NCBI GenBank assembly: GCA_011051825.1
Contig: DRKH01000356.1
Location: 1-6,312 of the forward strand
Direction: 5' to 3'
Length of the DNA: 6,312 bases
From: Desulfobulbus sp.
GTDB lineage: Bacteria; Desulfobacterota; Desulfobulbia; Desulfobulbales; Desulfobulbaceae
Position 1 is the first letter of the stretch, and each line of letters starts with the position of its first letter. Under the pieces are notes generated by a model. It was not told where the DNA came from. It made no database searches and worked only from the letters and a program-made list of their open reading frames with translations. Below, one piece after another: positions 1 through 6,107 of this stretch. A program made the position numbers and the translations under genes.

Positions 1-13
1 TAATTCCCTGACA

Positions 14-1240
14 TCATCTGTCACACTCGCCGATCACCACGTCCAGGCTGCCGATATTGGCAATCAGGTCGGCGATGAGTTCCCCTTTGGCCAGAGTGGG
101 CAGGGCGCTGATGTGAATAAACGACGGTGAACGGATGTGCATACGATACGCCCGGGAACTACCGTCACTGATAAAGTAAAACCCCAGTTCCCCTTTGGGC
201 ACTTCGGTGGAAACATAGATATCACCGGCCGGATATATCCCCTGGTCTTCCATGAATTTGATGACTCCGGTCCCGTAGCGGGTACTGTCGGCCTCGACTC
301 TTTTTTTATTCTGCAGGGGCATCAACAGGTCAGGTGCATCCGCATCCAGAATGGGACCGGGCGGCAGCATGTCAATACACTGCTGGAGGATACGGACGGA
401 TTGCCTGAGTTCTTCCATCCGGCAGCGGTAACGGGCATAAATGTCGCCGTCGCTGCCCAGGGGTACTTCAAAATCCATCTGGTCGTAGGCGTCGTAGGGA
501 CGATGTCTGCGGATATCGTAATCAACTCCGGAGCCGCGCAGACATGGGCCGGTGAGTCCGAGCGCCAGGGCCTGGTCCCCGGAAATTTTTCCCACCCCGA
601 CCGTACGTTTAAGCCAGATCCGGTTGGTGTCGATCAGGGTTTCATACTCTTCAATCCGACCCGGAAACAGGTGAATAAAGCGCTGCAGTCCGTCAATGAA
701 TTTTCCGGTCACATCCTGGCGGACTCCGCCGATACGGGGATAGGAAAAGGTCAGCCGGGCTCCGCAGAGCTCTTCAAAGAGATCAAGCAGAATTTCCCGT
801 TCCCGGAAGCAGTAGAGAAAGACCGTCATTGCCCCGATATCAAGGGCATGGGTCGCCAGCCAGAGCAGGTGTGAGCAGATGCGCGACATCTCGCAGACCA
901 TGGTCCGGATGTATTTGGCCCGGACGGGAACGGAAAACCCCAGGAGCTGTTCCACCGCCACGCAGTAGCCGACATTGTTGGCCATGGCCCCGATATAGTC
1001 GAGCCGGTCGGTGAGGATCAGGGTCTGGGCATAGGTCCGGTTTTCGGCAATTTTATCAAATCCGCGGTGCAGGTAGCCCACGTGGGGCGTGCATTTGAGA
1101 ATGGTTTCGCCATCCAGCTCCAGGTCAACCCGGAGCACACCGTGGGTTGCCGGATGCTGGGGTCCCATCCTCAGGGAGTATGGATCCCGCTCCCCGTCGG
1201 CAACCGGAATCTCAAGGGTTTTGGTTACTGGCCGTGTCAT
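14..1240 (-). CDS. nuoD: NADH-quinone oxidoreductase subunit D (complex I 49-kDa subunit)
   Basis: NuoD is a 408-residue subunit of the peripheral arm of complex I. With NuoB it forms the quinone-reduction site at the membrane surface on the cytoplasmic side. Seen: GPQHPATHGVLR at residues 26-37, HVGYLHRGFDK at 53-63 and the C-terminal GECDR. His33 and Tyr82 sit 49 residues apart, the spacing of the quinone-site His38/Tyr87 pair of the Thermus subunit. The CxxC pairs that bind Ni in related hydrogenases are absent, so this is a complex I subunit and not a hydrogenase large subunit. The start is the ATG at 1240, which overlaps the nuoC stop as ATGA; an in-frame extension to 1330 lies inside nuoC and is not family-like. 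A modest AGGA lies 12 nt upstream. The gene is complete, and only 13 bases of the window follow its stop. It is not fused to nuoC, unlike in E. coli. Confidence 0.97.
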   Translation of the reverse strand: MTRPVTKTLEIPVADGERDPYSLRMGPQHPATHGVLRVDLELDGETILKCTPHVGYLHRGFDKIAENRTYAQTLILTDRLDYIGAMANNVGYCVAVEQLLGFSVPVRAKYIRTMVCEMSRICSHLLWLATHALDIGAMTVFLYCFREREILLDLFEELCGARLTFSYPRIGGVRQDVTGKFIDGLQRFIHLFPGRIEEYETLIDTNRIWLKRTVGVGKISGDQALALGLTGPCLRGSGVDYDIRRHRPYDAYDQMDFEVPLGSDGDIYARYRCRMEELRQSVRILQQCIDMLPPGPILDADAPDLLMPLQNKKRVEADSTRYGTGVIKFMEDQGIYPAGDIYVSTEVPKGELGFYFISDGSSRAYRMHIRSPSFIHISALPTLAKGELIADLIANIGSLDVVIGECDR

Positions 1241-1803
1241 GATTTTTCGTTTTCCTGGTTTGGTGCATCGCTGAACCCAAATTCCTGCAGCTGTTCGACC
1301 TTGTGCAGCAGATCGTCCATTCCCGACCATTCCTGCCTTCCCTTGAGGGGATATTCCTTGCGCAGGGGATGTCCCTGCCAGTCCTCGGGCAGCAGGATAC
1401 GCGTCATGTTTTTATGGCCGTTAAAGGAAATACCCATCAGGTCAAAGCATTCCCGTTCGTGCCAGTCGGCCCCGGCCCAGAGAGCGGTGACCGAATCGAT
1501 ACAGGGATCTTCCTGCGGGATCTGGGCCCGAATCCGAAGACTGTGACGATTCGGCACTGAGTACAGGTTATAGACCACTTCAAAACGCTGGAGAGCGGCA
1601 TTGTTTCTCCCTCCGTTATCGACCCCGCAGAGATCCATCAGGTGGTTCATCCGTATTCCGGGGGTATCCCGCAGCCAGCGCAGCATATCGACCACCTGCT
1701 CCCGTCTGGTCAGGACGCCGACCTGTCCGTGAAAGGAACAGACATCGACAACCTGGTCCGGAAACTGCGTCTGCAGACGCCCTGCTATCTCCATCGACTC
1801 CAT
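1237..1803 (-). CDS. nuoC: NADH-quinone oxidoreductase subunit C (complex I 30-kDa subunit)
   Basis: NuoC is a 188-residue structural subunit of the complex I connecting module; it binds no cofactor and packs against NuoD and NuoB. The family signature is clear at residues 114-152: WHERECFDLMGISFNGH, then RILLPEDWQGHPLRKEYP. The length is normal for a stand-alone NuoC. The start at 1803 is chosen because a GGAGG (1814-1818) lies 10 nt upstream; an alternative ATG at 1794 would remove three residues. The first codons overlap the end of nuoB by 19 bp and the stop overlaps the nuoD start by 4 bp, which points to translational coupling. The C-terminal tail after residue 155 is charged, as is usual for the family. 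Confidence 0.97.
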   Translation of the reverse strand: MESMEIAGRLQTQFPDQVVDVCSFHGQVGVLTRREQVVDMLRWLRDTPGIRMNHLMDLCGVDNGGRNNAALQRFEVVYNLYSVPNRHSLRIRAQIPQEDPCIDSVTALWAGADWHERECFDLMGISFNGHKNMTRILLPEDWQGHPLRKEYPLKGRQEWSGMDDLLHKVEQLQEFGFSDAPNQENEKS

Positions 1804-2312
1804 CTGAACTGTTCCTCCAGTATTTTTTCCTGCAGCTTGATAAAGCCCTGTAAAAGTGCCTCCGGTCTGGGCGGACAGCCCGGCACGTAGACATCAACCG
1901 GGATAATGGTGTCCACCCCCTGGACAACCGAGTAGGTATCGAATACCCCGCCGCTGCAGGCACAGCTGCCCATGGCCAGCACGTAACGGGGTTCGGGCAT
2001 CTGGTCGTAGACCCGGCGCAGGATCGGCGCCATTTTTTTACTTAGGGTCCCGGCCACCACCATGCAGTCGGCCTGGCGGGGGCTGGCCCGGAAGATGACC
2101 CCGAACCGGTCCAGGTCATTGGTCGAGGCCCCGGCATCCATCATCTCAATGGCACAGCAGGCCAGACCAAAGGTGACCGGCCAGATGGAACCGGCCCGGC
2201 CCCAGTTGACCAGCTTATTCAAAGGCCCGAGCAGGGCACCGGCCCCGGGAATCATCCGGACCCCGTCTTCGATTTCAACCAGAGCCGGTGTTTTGGTGTT
2301 CATTTCTCCCAT
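1785..2312 (-). CDS. nuoB: NADH-quinone oxidoreductase subunit B (N2 cluster subunit)
   Basis: NuoB is a 175-residue iron-sulfur subunit carrying the N2 4Fe-4S cluster that passes electrons to quinone. The four expected ligands are visible: adjacent Cys52-Cys53 in GLACCAIEMM, Cys117 in GSCACSGG and Cys146 in VPGCPPRPE, with the spacing of E. coli NuoB. An extra cysteine, Cys119, stands where E. coli has Asn. The start at 2312 is supported by a perfect AAGGAGGT just upstream (2319-2326). A second candidate at 2303 would give an ATGA overlap with nuoA but has only a weak GGGAGAA before it. An in-frame extension to 2423 lies inside nuoA and is not NuoB-like. With the 2312 start, nuoB overlaps nuoA by 13 bp; the TAG stop lies inside nuoC. 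Confidence 0.97.
   Translation of the reverse strand: MGEMNTKTPALVEIEDGVRMIPGAGALLGPLNKLVNWGRAGSIWPVTFGLACCAIEMMDAGASTNDLDRFGVIFRASPRQADCMVVAGTLSKKMAPILRRVYDQMPEPRYVLAMGSCACSGGVFDTYSVVQGVDTIIPVDVYVPGCPPRPEALLQGFIKLQEKILEEQFRWSRWR
1814..1818 (-). promoter_or_regulatory. Ribosome-binding site of nuoC
   Basis: GGAGG within the last codons of nuoB, 10 nt before the ATG at 1803. It favours 1803 over the in-frame ATG at 1794. Confidence 0.65.
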
Positions 2313-2674
2313 TGCAGGACCTCCTTCTTCCAGGCATAGATGTAACCGACCAGCAGCAGGCCGATGAACAGCATCATCTCCACCAGGGCAAAGAGGCCGA
2401 GCCGGTCGTAGACGATTGCCCATGGATAGAGGTATATTGCCTCCACATCGAAAACGACAAAGAGAATGGCAATCAGGTAAAATTTGACCGAGAACCGCAT
2501 GCGCGGGGCAGCGGTGGGCTCATTGCCGGACTCGTAGGCGACCAGTTTTTCATGATACGGTCGGCTTATCCTGAAAAAACGGCCGACAAACAGGGTCACG
2601 ACACCAAACAGAATCCCGAAGATGATCAGGATCAGTATGGCGAGATATTCCTGGGGGATGGTCTCTGTTGCCAT
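2300..2674 (-). CDS. nuoA: NADH-quinone oxidoreductase subunit A (membrane subunit)
   Basis: NuoA is a 124-residue integral membrane subunit at the junction of the complex I arms, next to the quinone entry path. Three hydrophobic helices are visible at about residues 9-31, 65-86 and 94-115. The long loop after the first helix contains YESGNEP (47-53), and the second helix contains FDVEAIYLYPWA with the conserved acidic pair Asp76/Glu78. The protein ends in the family-typical Trp-rich tail (AWKKEVLQW). It begins 6 bp after the stop of the ferredoxin-like gene and has no strong ribosome-binding site of its own (an AAGGG 11 nt upstream), so its translation probably depends on the upstream gene. 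That ties the Mo enzyme module to the nuo genes in one transcript. Confidence 0.96.
   Translation of the reverse strand: MATETIPQEYLAILILIIFGILFGVVTLFVGRFFRISRPYHEKLVAYESGNEPTAAPRMRFSVKFYLIAILFVVFDVEAIYLYPWAIVYDRLGLFALVEMMLFIGLLLVGYIYAWKKEVLQWEK
2319..2326 (-). promoter_or_regulatory. Ribosome-binding site of nuoB
   Basis: A perfect AAGGAGGT inside the end of nuoA, 6 nt before the ATG at 2312. It favours that start over the ATGA-overlap start at 2303. It is the strongest ribosome-binding site in the operon. Confidence 0.8.
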
Positions 2675-2680
2675 GTCCGC

Positions 2681-3187
2681 TTATCCCTTGTTCTGGAGGA
2701 GCCGTTCGGCAAACTGGAGCCGTTTTTCATCCGAGGCCTTTTCCGGGGTGCCGAAGCTGAGACAGCCGGTGGTGCACTTGGTGACACAGGCCGGTTCAAG
2801 ACCCTGGTCGATCCGGTCCATGCACAGGTTGCACTTGCCGACCTTGCCGGTATTGGCGTCCCACTGGGGCACGCCCCATGGGCAGGCGGTCATGCAGGCC
2901 TTGCAGCCCACGCACAGGGTTTCCTCGACAAAGACAATGCCGTCTTTTTCACGCCGCTGCATGGCCCCGGTGGGGCAGGCGTCGACGCACCATGGTTTTT
3001 CACAGTGAAAACAGGCCATATAGACAAAATCAAGCACCGGAAGATTATTCTTCATCCTGGGGCCGACCTGGATCATCTTGCAGTAAAAGGCACCTTCGCC
3101 CGAGTTATTCTTGGTTTTGCAGTGGACTTCACAGGCCCTGCAGCCGATGCATTGCTCAACATCCTGGGTAACGAAATATTTGCTCAT
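2681..3187 (-). CDS. Four-cluster ferredoxin-like electron-transfer subunit (DmsB/PsrB/HycB type)
   Basis: A 168-residue soluble iron-sulfur protein of the family that partners Mo-bisPGD enzymes. Sixteen cysteines fall into four groups fit for four 4Fe-4S clusters: Cys13/16/19/23, Cys59/62/67/71, Cys92/95/98/102 and Cys119/122/134/138. Two of the groups show the classic CxxCxxCxxxC(P) pattern. There is no signal peptide or membrane helix, so it should act in the cytoplasm. Its likely role is to carry electrons between the molybdoenzyme encoded 12 bp upstream and another partner; nuoA starts 6 bp downstream, making complex I a candidate. The ribosome-binding site AGGAGA (3196-3201) shares bases with the stop codon of the upstream gene. 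Length and cysteine layout resemble PsrB, DmsB and HycB about equally, so no gene symbol is given. An unusual CTTGCL replaces the common CPTGAL near residue 138. Confidence 0.93.
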   Translation of the reverse strand: MSKYFVTQDVEQCIGCRACEVHCKTKNNSGEGAFYCKMIQVGPRMKNNLPVLDFVYMACFHCEKPWCVDACPTGAMQRREKDGIVFVEETLCVGCKACMTACPWGVPQWDANTGKVGKCNLCMDRIDQGLEPACVTKCTTGCLSFGTPEKASDEKRLQFAERLLQNKG

Positions 3188-3199
3188 TTTTTTTATCTC

Positions 3200-5287
3200 C
3201 TATGCCGCTGCGGTAACGGTCACGAAACTTTCAGCCAGACAAAGCCCTCCGCCTGCCTTATCCCACTGGGTCAGTTTGCCCTTCATAAAGACCTCGTCGG
3301 CAAGCCCTTTCCCGTAAGCTCGGGCCAGCACCGGAATATCCTTACCGAAACCATGGAGCATGAAGACCGCTTCCGGGTGAATAAAATCGGTCACCCGGGC
3401 CTCAATCGTACCGATGGCGTCGCCGTTGGACACTTCAACCATGTCCCCGTCGCTGATCCCCATTTTTTCCGCTTCAGCCGTATTGATCCACAGTTTATTG
3501 GCCCCGAGTAGTTCAGAAAGCACTGGATTATTGGTGGACTGACCATGGGTTTGATACCCTTTGCGGCCAAACAGGAGCCGGTAACTGCCCTGGGGTGGAT
3601 GCTCCGGAGAGGCGTAGGGCTGCAGTGACTTGATCCCCAGTTTCTCCCATTTCGAGTTGATGATCTCGATTTTACCGGATTCGGTGCCGAACTTGAGTTT
3701 GTCCGGATTGCAGCCAATGGGCTTGTCGCAGAGTTTAACAAAGCCTTTGGCCTCAAAATCCTCGATTTTGACATCGGTATCCTGGAGTTGATAGTTCCAG
3801 ATATCCTCGATGGTCTGGTAGGGGAAATATTCTTCTTTACCAAGCATTTTTGCCAGATCGGTATAGATCTGCCAGCCGGGTTTGGAATCATAGAATGGAT
3901 CAATACATTTTTTCCGCATGCCGAATCCCGGTTTGGGTCCTTTTTCGGTACGGAGGATGGAATCCCGTTCAAAAAAGGTGGATTCCGGCAGGATGACATC
4001 GGCAAACCAGGCGGTTTCGCTGTAATTGACCTCAACCGCCACCAGCAGATCGAGTTTGTTTAGGATGCGTTTCTGTTCAACGGGATCGGGCATGGCCAGG
4101 ATTGGGTTATGACGGTGGGCGATATAGGCCTTGACCGGGTAGGGCTTGCCGGTGTCCATGGCCTGGTAGGCGACCTGGAGCATCCCGGCGCCGGAATCAA
4201 AGTGGCTGTAGGTGGTGTCGCACTCGTCGCAGCGCGGTTCTTTGACCGGGGGAATGTCGGCACCGAGGCTTTTCAGTCCTTTGGCTCCGGCATCGCCCGG
4301 TGTTTTGGGAAGAATCAGGCCGCCGGGCTTCTCCACATTGCCCATCAGACCGTTGAGAATATTGAGCATGCGGCTGGCGTAGAACGAATCGTGATAGCGG
4401 GCAAGATGCCAGCCGATATGGAAGATAACCCCGGGCCGGTCGTTGTCGACTTCATGGCAGAAAGCCCTGATCTCCTCGGCAGCGATTCCGGTTTCCTCGG
4501 CAGCCCATTCCGGAGTGTAGGGCTTGAGGAAGGTCTGGAGCTCGGGCAATCCGGTGACCCACCTGGAGACAAAATCCTCGTCGTAGAGTTTGTTGGCAAC
4601 GATATAGTTGGTGATCCCGAGCAGCAGGGCATAGTCGGTACCGGGATTGATGCGCCAGAACCGGGTTGCTTTGGCCGCGGTATTGGTCACCCGGGGATCG
4701 ACGTAGGTCACGTGGGCCCCGTTTTTGACCGCTTTCATGAAGCTCTTGACCTCTTTGACCTTGAAGGATTCCGTGATATTGCGCCCGAACAAAATGATAT
4801 GTTTTGCATTCTTGAGATCATAGTTGAACCCGGTCCGGCCCATGCCGTTGACCGATTTTGAGGCGTGATTGGAGTTACGGCCGCAGGTGCAGTCGTGATT
4901 GATATAGTTGGGAGAACCGATCGCCTTCATAAAGGCCTTGCGCAGGTCGGCAAAGGGACCGCCGCGATCGGTGAGCATAATGGCCCTGGCCCCGTGCTGG
5001 TCGATAATGCTTTTGAGCTTGTCGGTGATAAAGGCGTAGGCCTCATCCCAGGACACGTTTTTCCACTGGCCGCTGCCCCGTTCCCCGACTCGAATCATGG
5101 GCGACTGGGGCCGTTGATTGTCGTACTGGAACGGGATGGAGGCCGCCCCTTTGGCACAGATGGAGGTTCCCATCCCGCCGTCGTTTGCATTTCCCTCAAC
5201 CCAGGTTACCCTGCCGTTTTCAACCTCGACGCGCAGGGGGCAACGGACGGCGCACATGCCGCAGATGGAGTACACGGATTTTTTCAT
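3200..5287 (-). CDS. Molybdopterin oxidoreductase, PsrA/PhsA-like, predicted cytoplasmic
   Basis: A 695-residue catalytic subunit of the Mo/W-bisPGD (DMSO reductase) family. The N-terminal 4Fe-4S motif is Cys9-x2-Cys12-x3-Cys16 with Cys44, followed by Lys46. The likely Mo ligand is Cys135 in NHDCTCGRN, four residues after His131 as in thiosulfate/polysulfide reductases; Cys133 is an extra neighbour. GRNITES and VDPR mark the cofactor-binding region. The C-terminal domain has HGFGKD and a Gly-rich end (DKAGGG) as in the PsrA/PhsA group. No twin-arginine signal precedes the cluster motif, so it should stay in the cytoplasm, unlike most PsrA/PhsA enzymes. The start at 5287 has GAGAGGAAG just upstream; an in-frame TTG/GTG-type extension to 5335 adds no family-like sequence. 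It is first in the operon. The substrate is not decided by sequence: polysulfide, thiosulfate, formate or another small oxidant or reductant are possible. A selenocysteine-type formate dehydrogenase is unlikely because no in-frame UGA is present. Confidence 0.93.
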   Translation of the reverse strand: MKKSVYSICGMCAVRCPLRVEVENGRVTWVEGNANDGGMGTSICAKGAASIPFQYDNQRPQSPMIRVGERGSGQWKNVSWDEAYAFITDKLKSIIDQHGARAIMLTDRGGPFADLRKAFMKAIGSPNYINHDCTCGRNSNHASKSVNGMGRTGFNYDLKNAKHIILFGRNITESFKVKEVKSFMKAVKNGAHVTYVDPRVTNTAAKATRFWRINPGTDYALLLGITNYIVANKLYDEDFVSRWVTGLPELQTFLKPYTPEWAAEETGIAAEEIRAFCHEVDNDRPGVIFHIGWHLARYHDSFYASRMLNILNGLMGNVEKPGGLILPKTPGDAGAKGLKSLGADIPPVKEPRCDECDTTYSHFDSGAGMLQVAYQAMDTGKPYPVKAYIAHRHNPILAMPDPVEQKRILNKLDLLVAVEVNYSETAWFADVILPESTFFERDSILRTEKGPKPGFGMRKKCIDPFYDSKPGWQIYTDLAKMLGKEEYFPYQTIEDIWNYQLQDTDVKIEDFEAKGFVKLCDKPIGCNPDKLKFGTESGKIEIINSKWEKLGIKSLQPYASPEHPPQGSYRLLFGRKGYQTHGQSTNNPVLSELLGANKLWINTAEAEKMGISDGDMVEVSNGDAIGTIEARVTDFIHPEAVFMLHGFGKDIPVLARAYGKGLADEVFMKGKLTQWDKAGGGLCLAESFVTVTAAA

Positions 5288-5290
5288 GAT

Positions 5291-5299
5291 CTTCCTCTC
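5291..5299 (-). promoter_or_regulatory. Ribosome-binding site of the molybdoenzyme gene
   Basis: GAGAGGAAG on the minus strand, with GAGG 6 nt before the ATG at 5287. It fixes the start inside the longer open frame that begins at 5335. Confidence 0.75.
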
Positions 5300-5598
5300 G
5301 TGTTTAAAGCGGGGCGCTATTTTTGCCTGCGCCACAGGATTTCAATGGAATAGCTGAACCTCTGCGGGTGTTTCCCGGAAAATGTTATTCAGTTAAATTG
5401 ATGAATAGTTTGTTGGTTGAAAAGTTGAAAAAAATCCAGTTATTTTGTTTTGTATCAGGTTGTTGTGGTATATGTGCTGAGCTGGAACCATATTTTCTTC
5501 TTGTTCCTTTTCTCGTTGGTGTGAGTAGAGCAACATACCACATTGTGTATTTTCCGTAATGTATAGAGTAAGTTGAACACCTTGAATATGCGTGATAA

Positions 5599-5626
5599 AT
5601 TATAAAACGTGTTTTTTGAATGTACG
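5599..5626 (-). promoter_or_regulatory. Candidate sigma-70-type promoter of the operon
   Basis: A perfect -10 hexamer TATAAT (5599-5604, minus strand) with a poor -35 candidate CGTACA (5621-5626) 16 nt upstream. It would give an untranslated leader of about 300 nt. In AT-rich DNA a TATAAT can occur by chance, so this is a weak call. Confidence 0.3.
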
Positions 5627-5794
5627 GATATACTTACCGGGTTGCAGGGAGTAAATACAATCAGTTTTTATTTATTTTAAAATCAAAAAAAATTGATATC
5701 TTGAGGAAGGTGTAGAAATTACGGAGGATTCGAGCGGCAGAAAGGTTAGAAATTGGTTGTGATTTTATCTGAAAATCGCCTACGAAGCACTGTC

Positions 5795-5802
5795 GATTCA
5801 GG
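5795..5802. repeat. Left 8-bp direct repeat (GATTCAGG) flanking the hairpin element
   Basis: Identical to 5934-5941 and directly abutting the left arm of the inverted repeat. It extends to 9 bp if the preceding C is counted. It looks like a target-site duplication. Confidence 0.7.
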
Positions 5803-5933
5803 GTAAGAGATCACAGGGCACACCTGCTGCGGACGATCGGCAAGCCTTATGGAGCATTAGTACACGGCGGCTTGCCGCCCGGAGTCTGCGTTTATCTACC
5901 TGTCCACATCAGGCGCACCCTGTGATCAGTTAC
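5803..5933 (-). mobile_element. 131-bp MITE-like element with GTAA ends, resembling IS66-family termini
   Basis: Arms 5803-5826 and 5910-5933 form an imperfect 24-bp inverted repeat, and pairing continues after one mismatch with 5828-5834 and 5902-5908. Each end starts with GTAA when read inward. An 8-bp direct repeat abuts both ends exactly. GTAA ends with 8-bp duplications are characteristic of IS66-family transposition, so this could be a non-autonomous derivative. No transposase gene fits in 131 bp. The centre holds a 9-bp stem (5838-5846 with 5869-5877) that competes with a GGCGGC/GCCGCC palindrome (5866-5879). The remaining transition mismatches in the arms are G-U pairs in minus-strand RNA, so a transcribed structured RNA is an alternative or additional role. 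Confidence 0.6.
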
Positions 5934-5941
5934 GATTCAGG
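5934..5941. repeat. Right 8-bp direct repeat (GATTCAGG) flanking the hairpin element
   Basis: Second copy of the repeat at 5795-5802, directly abutting the right arm of the inverted repeat. Confidence 0.7.
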
Positions 5942-6063
5942 CTGTTTTCATTGTTCGAAGCTACGTTATCCGTTGTGGCTGTGAAGTTAAAAAATCCGAA
6001 GTCTGCACTTCGCTTTGCTTATCTGGTCAGCCATGCCGGTGTATGGGAAAAAGATTTGGCAGG

Positions 6064-6094
6064 AAAAAAAAAGGGATCGGCAACGCCGATCCCT
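6064..6094 (-). terminator. Strong rho-independent terminator, minus strand
   Basis: GGGATCGGC and GCCGATCCC pair perfectly around a 3-nt loop (6073-6093), with one further A-T pair at the base (6072/6094). On the minus strand the stem is followed by nine T residues (6064-6072); no T run follows on the plus strand. It ends a transcript that enters from the right edge and so separates it from the molybdoenzyme-nuo operon. The transcript could be an mRNA from outside the window or a small RNA containing the 6108-6263 hairpin. Confidence 0.88.
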
Positions 6095-6107
6095 GGATCA
6101 CAATGTA

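Larger units (their letters stand above)
5288..5794 (-). other. AT-rich, gene-free leader upstream of the operon
   Basis: About 500 bp with no convincing gene. From about 5380 to 5790 it is clearly richer in A and T than the coding region. Small symmetric sites are visible: a GGCGC/GCGCC hairpin (5313-5333) close to the ribosome-binding site, the palindrome TTTCCCGGAAA (5371-5381), ATCAA/TTGAT arms around an A6 run (5683-5698), and GATTTT/AAAATC arms (5761-5777). None matches a riboswitch or named operator that I recognise. The stretch most likely holds the operon promoter and a long 5' untranslated leader. Confidence 0.5.

Noticed and set aside
14..1803. Group 4 NiFe hydrogenase (Hyc/Hyf/Ech type) instead of complex I
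   Set aside because: The NuoD-like protein lacks both CxxC Ni-ligand pairs and keeps the quinone-site His and Tyr.
2288..3511. A 407-codon open frame on the plus strand
   Set aside because: It lies antisense to nuoA, the ferredoxin gene and the end of the molybdoenzyme gene, all of which are clear family members. Its translation shows no recognisable domain.
5385..5543. A 52-codon minus-strand frame in the AT-rich leader (begins MWYVALL)
   Set aside because: There is no good ribosome-binding site and the composition is that of the AT-rich spacer. The length is within chance expectation.
5840..5870. Resemblance to the 3' end of 23S rRNA on the minus strand (GTACTAAT followed by AGGCTTG)
   Set aside because: The sequence before it does not match the conserved 23S 3' domain, and the segment lies inside the hairpin element.
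5803..5933. Retron or reverse-transcriptase-associated RNA
   Set aside because: Neither strand encodes a reverse transcriptase in the window; the nearest gene downstream is the molybdoenzyme.
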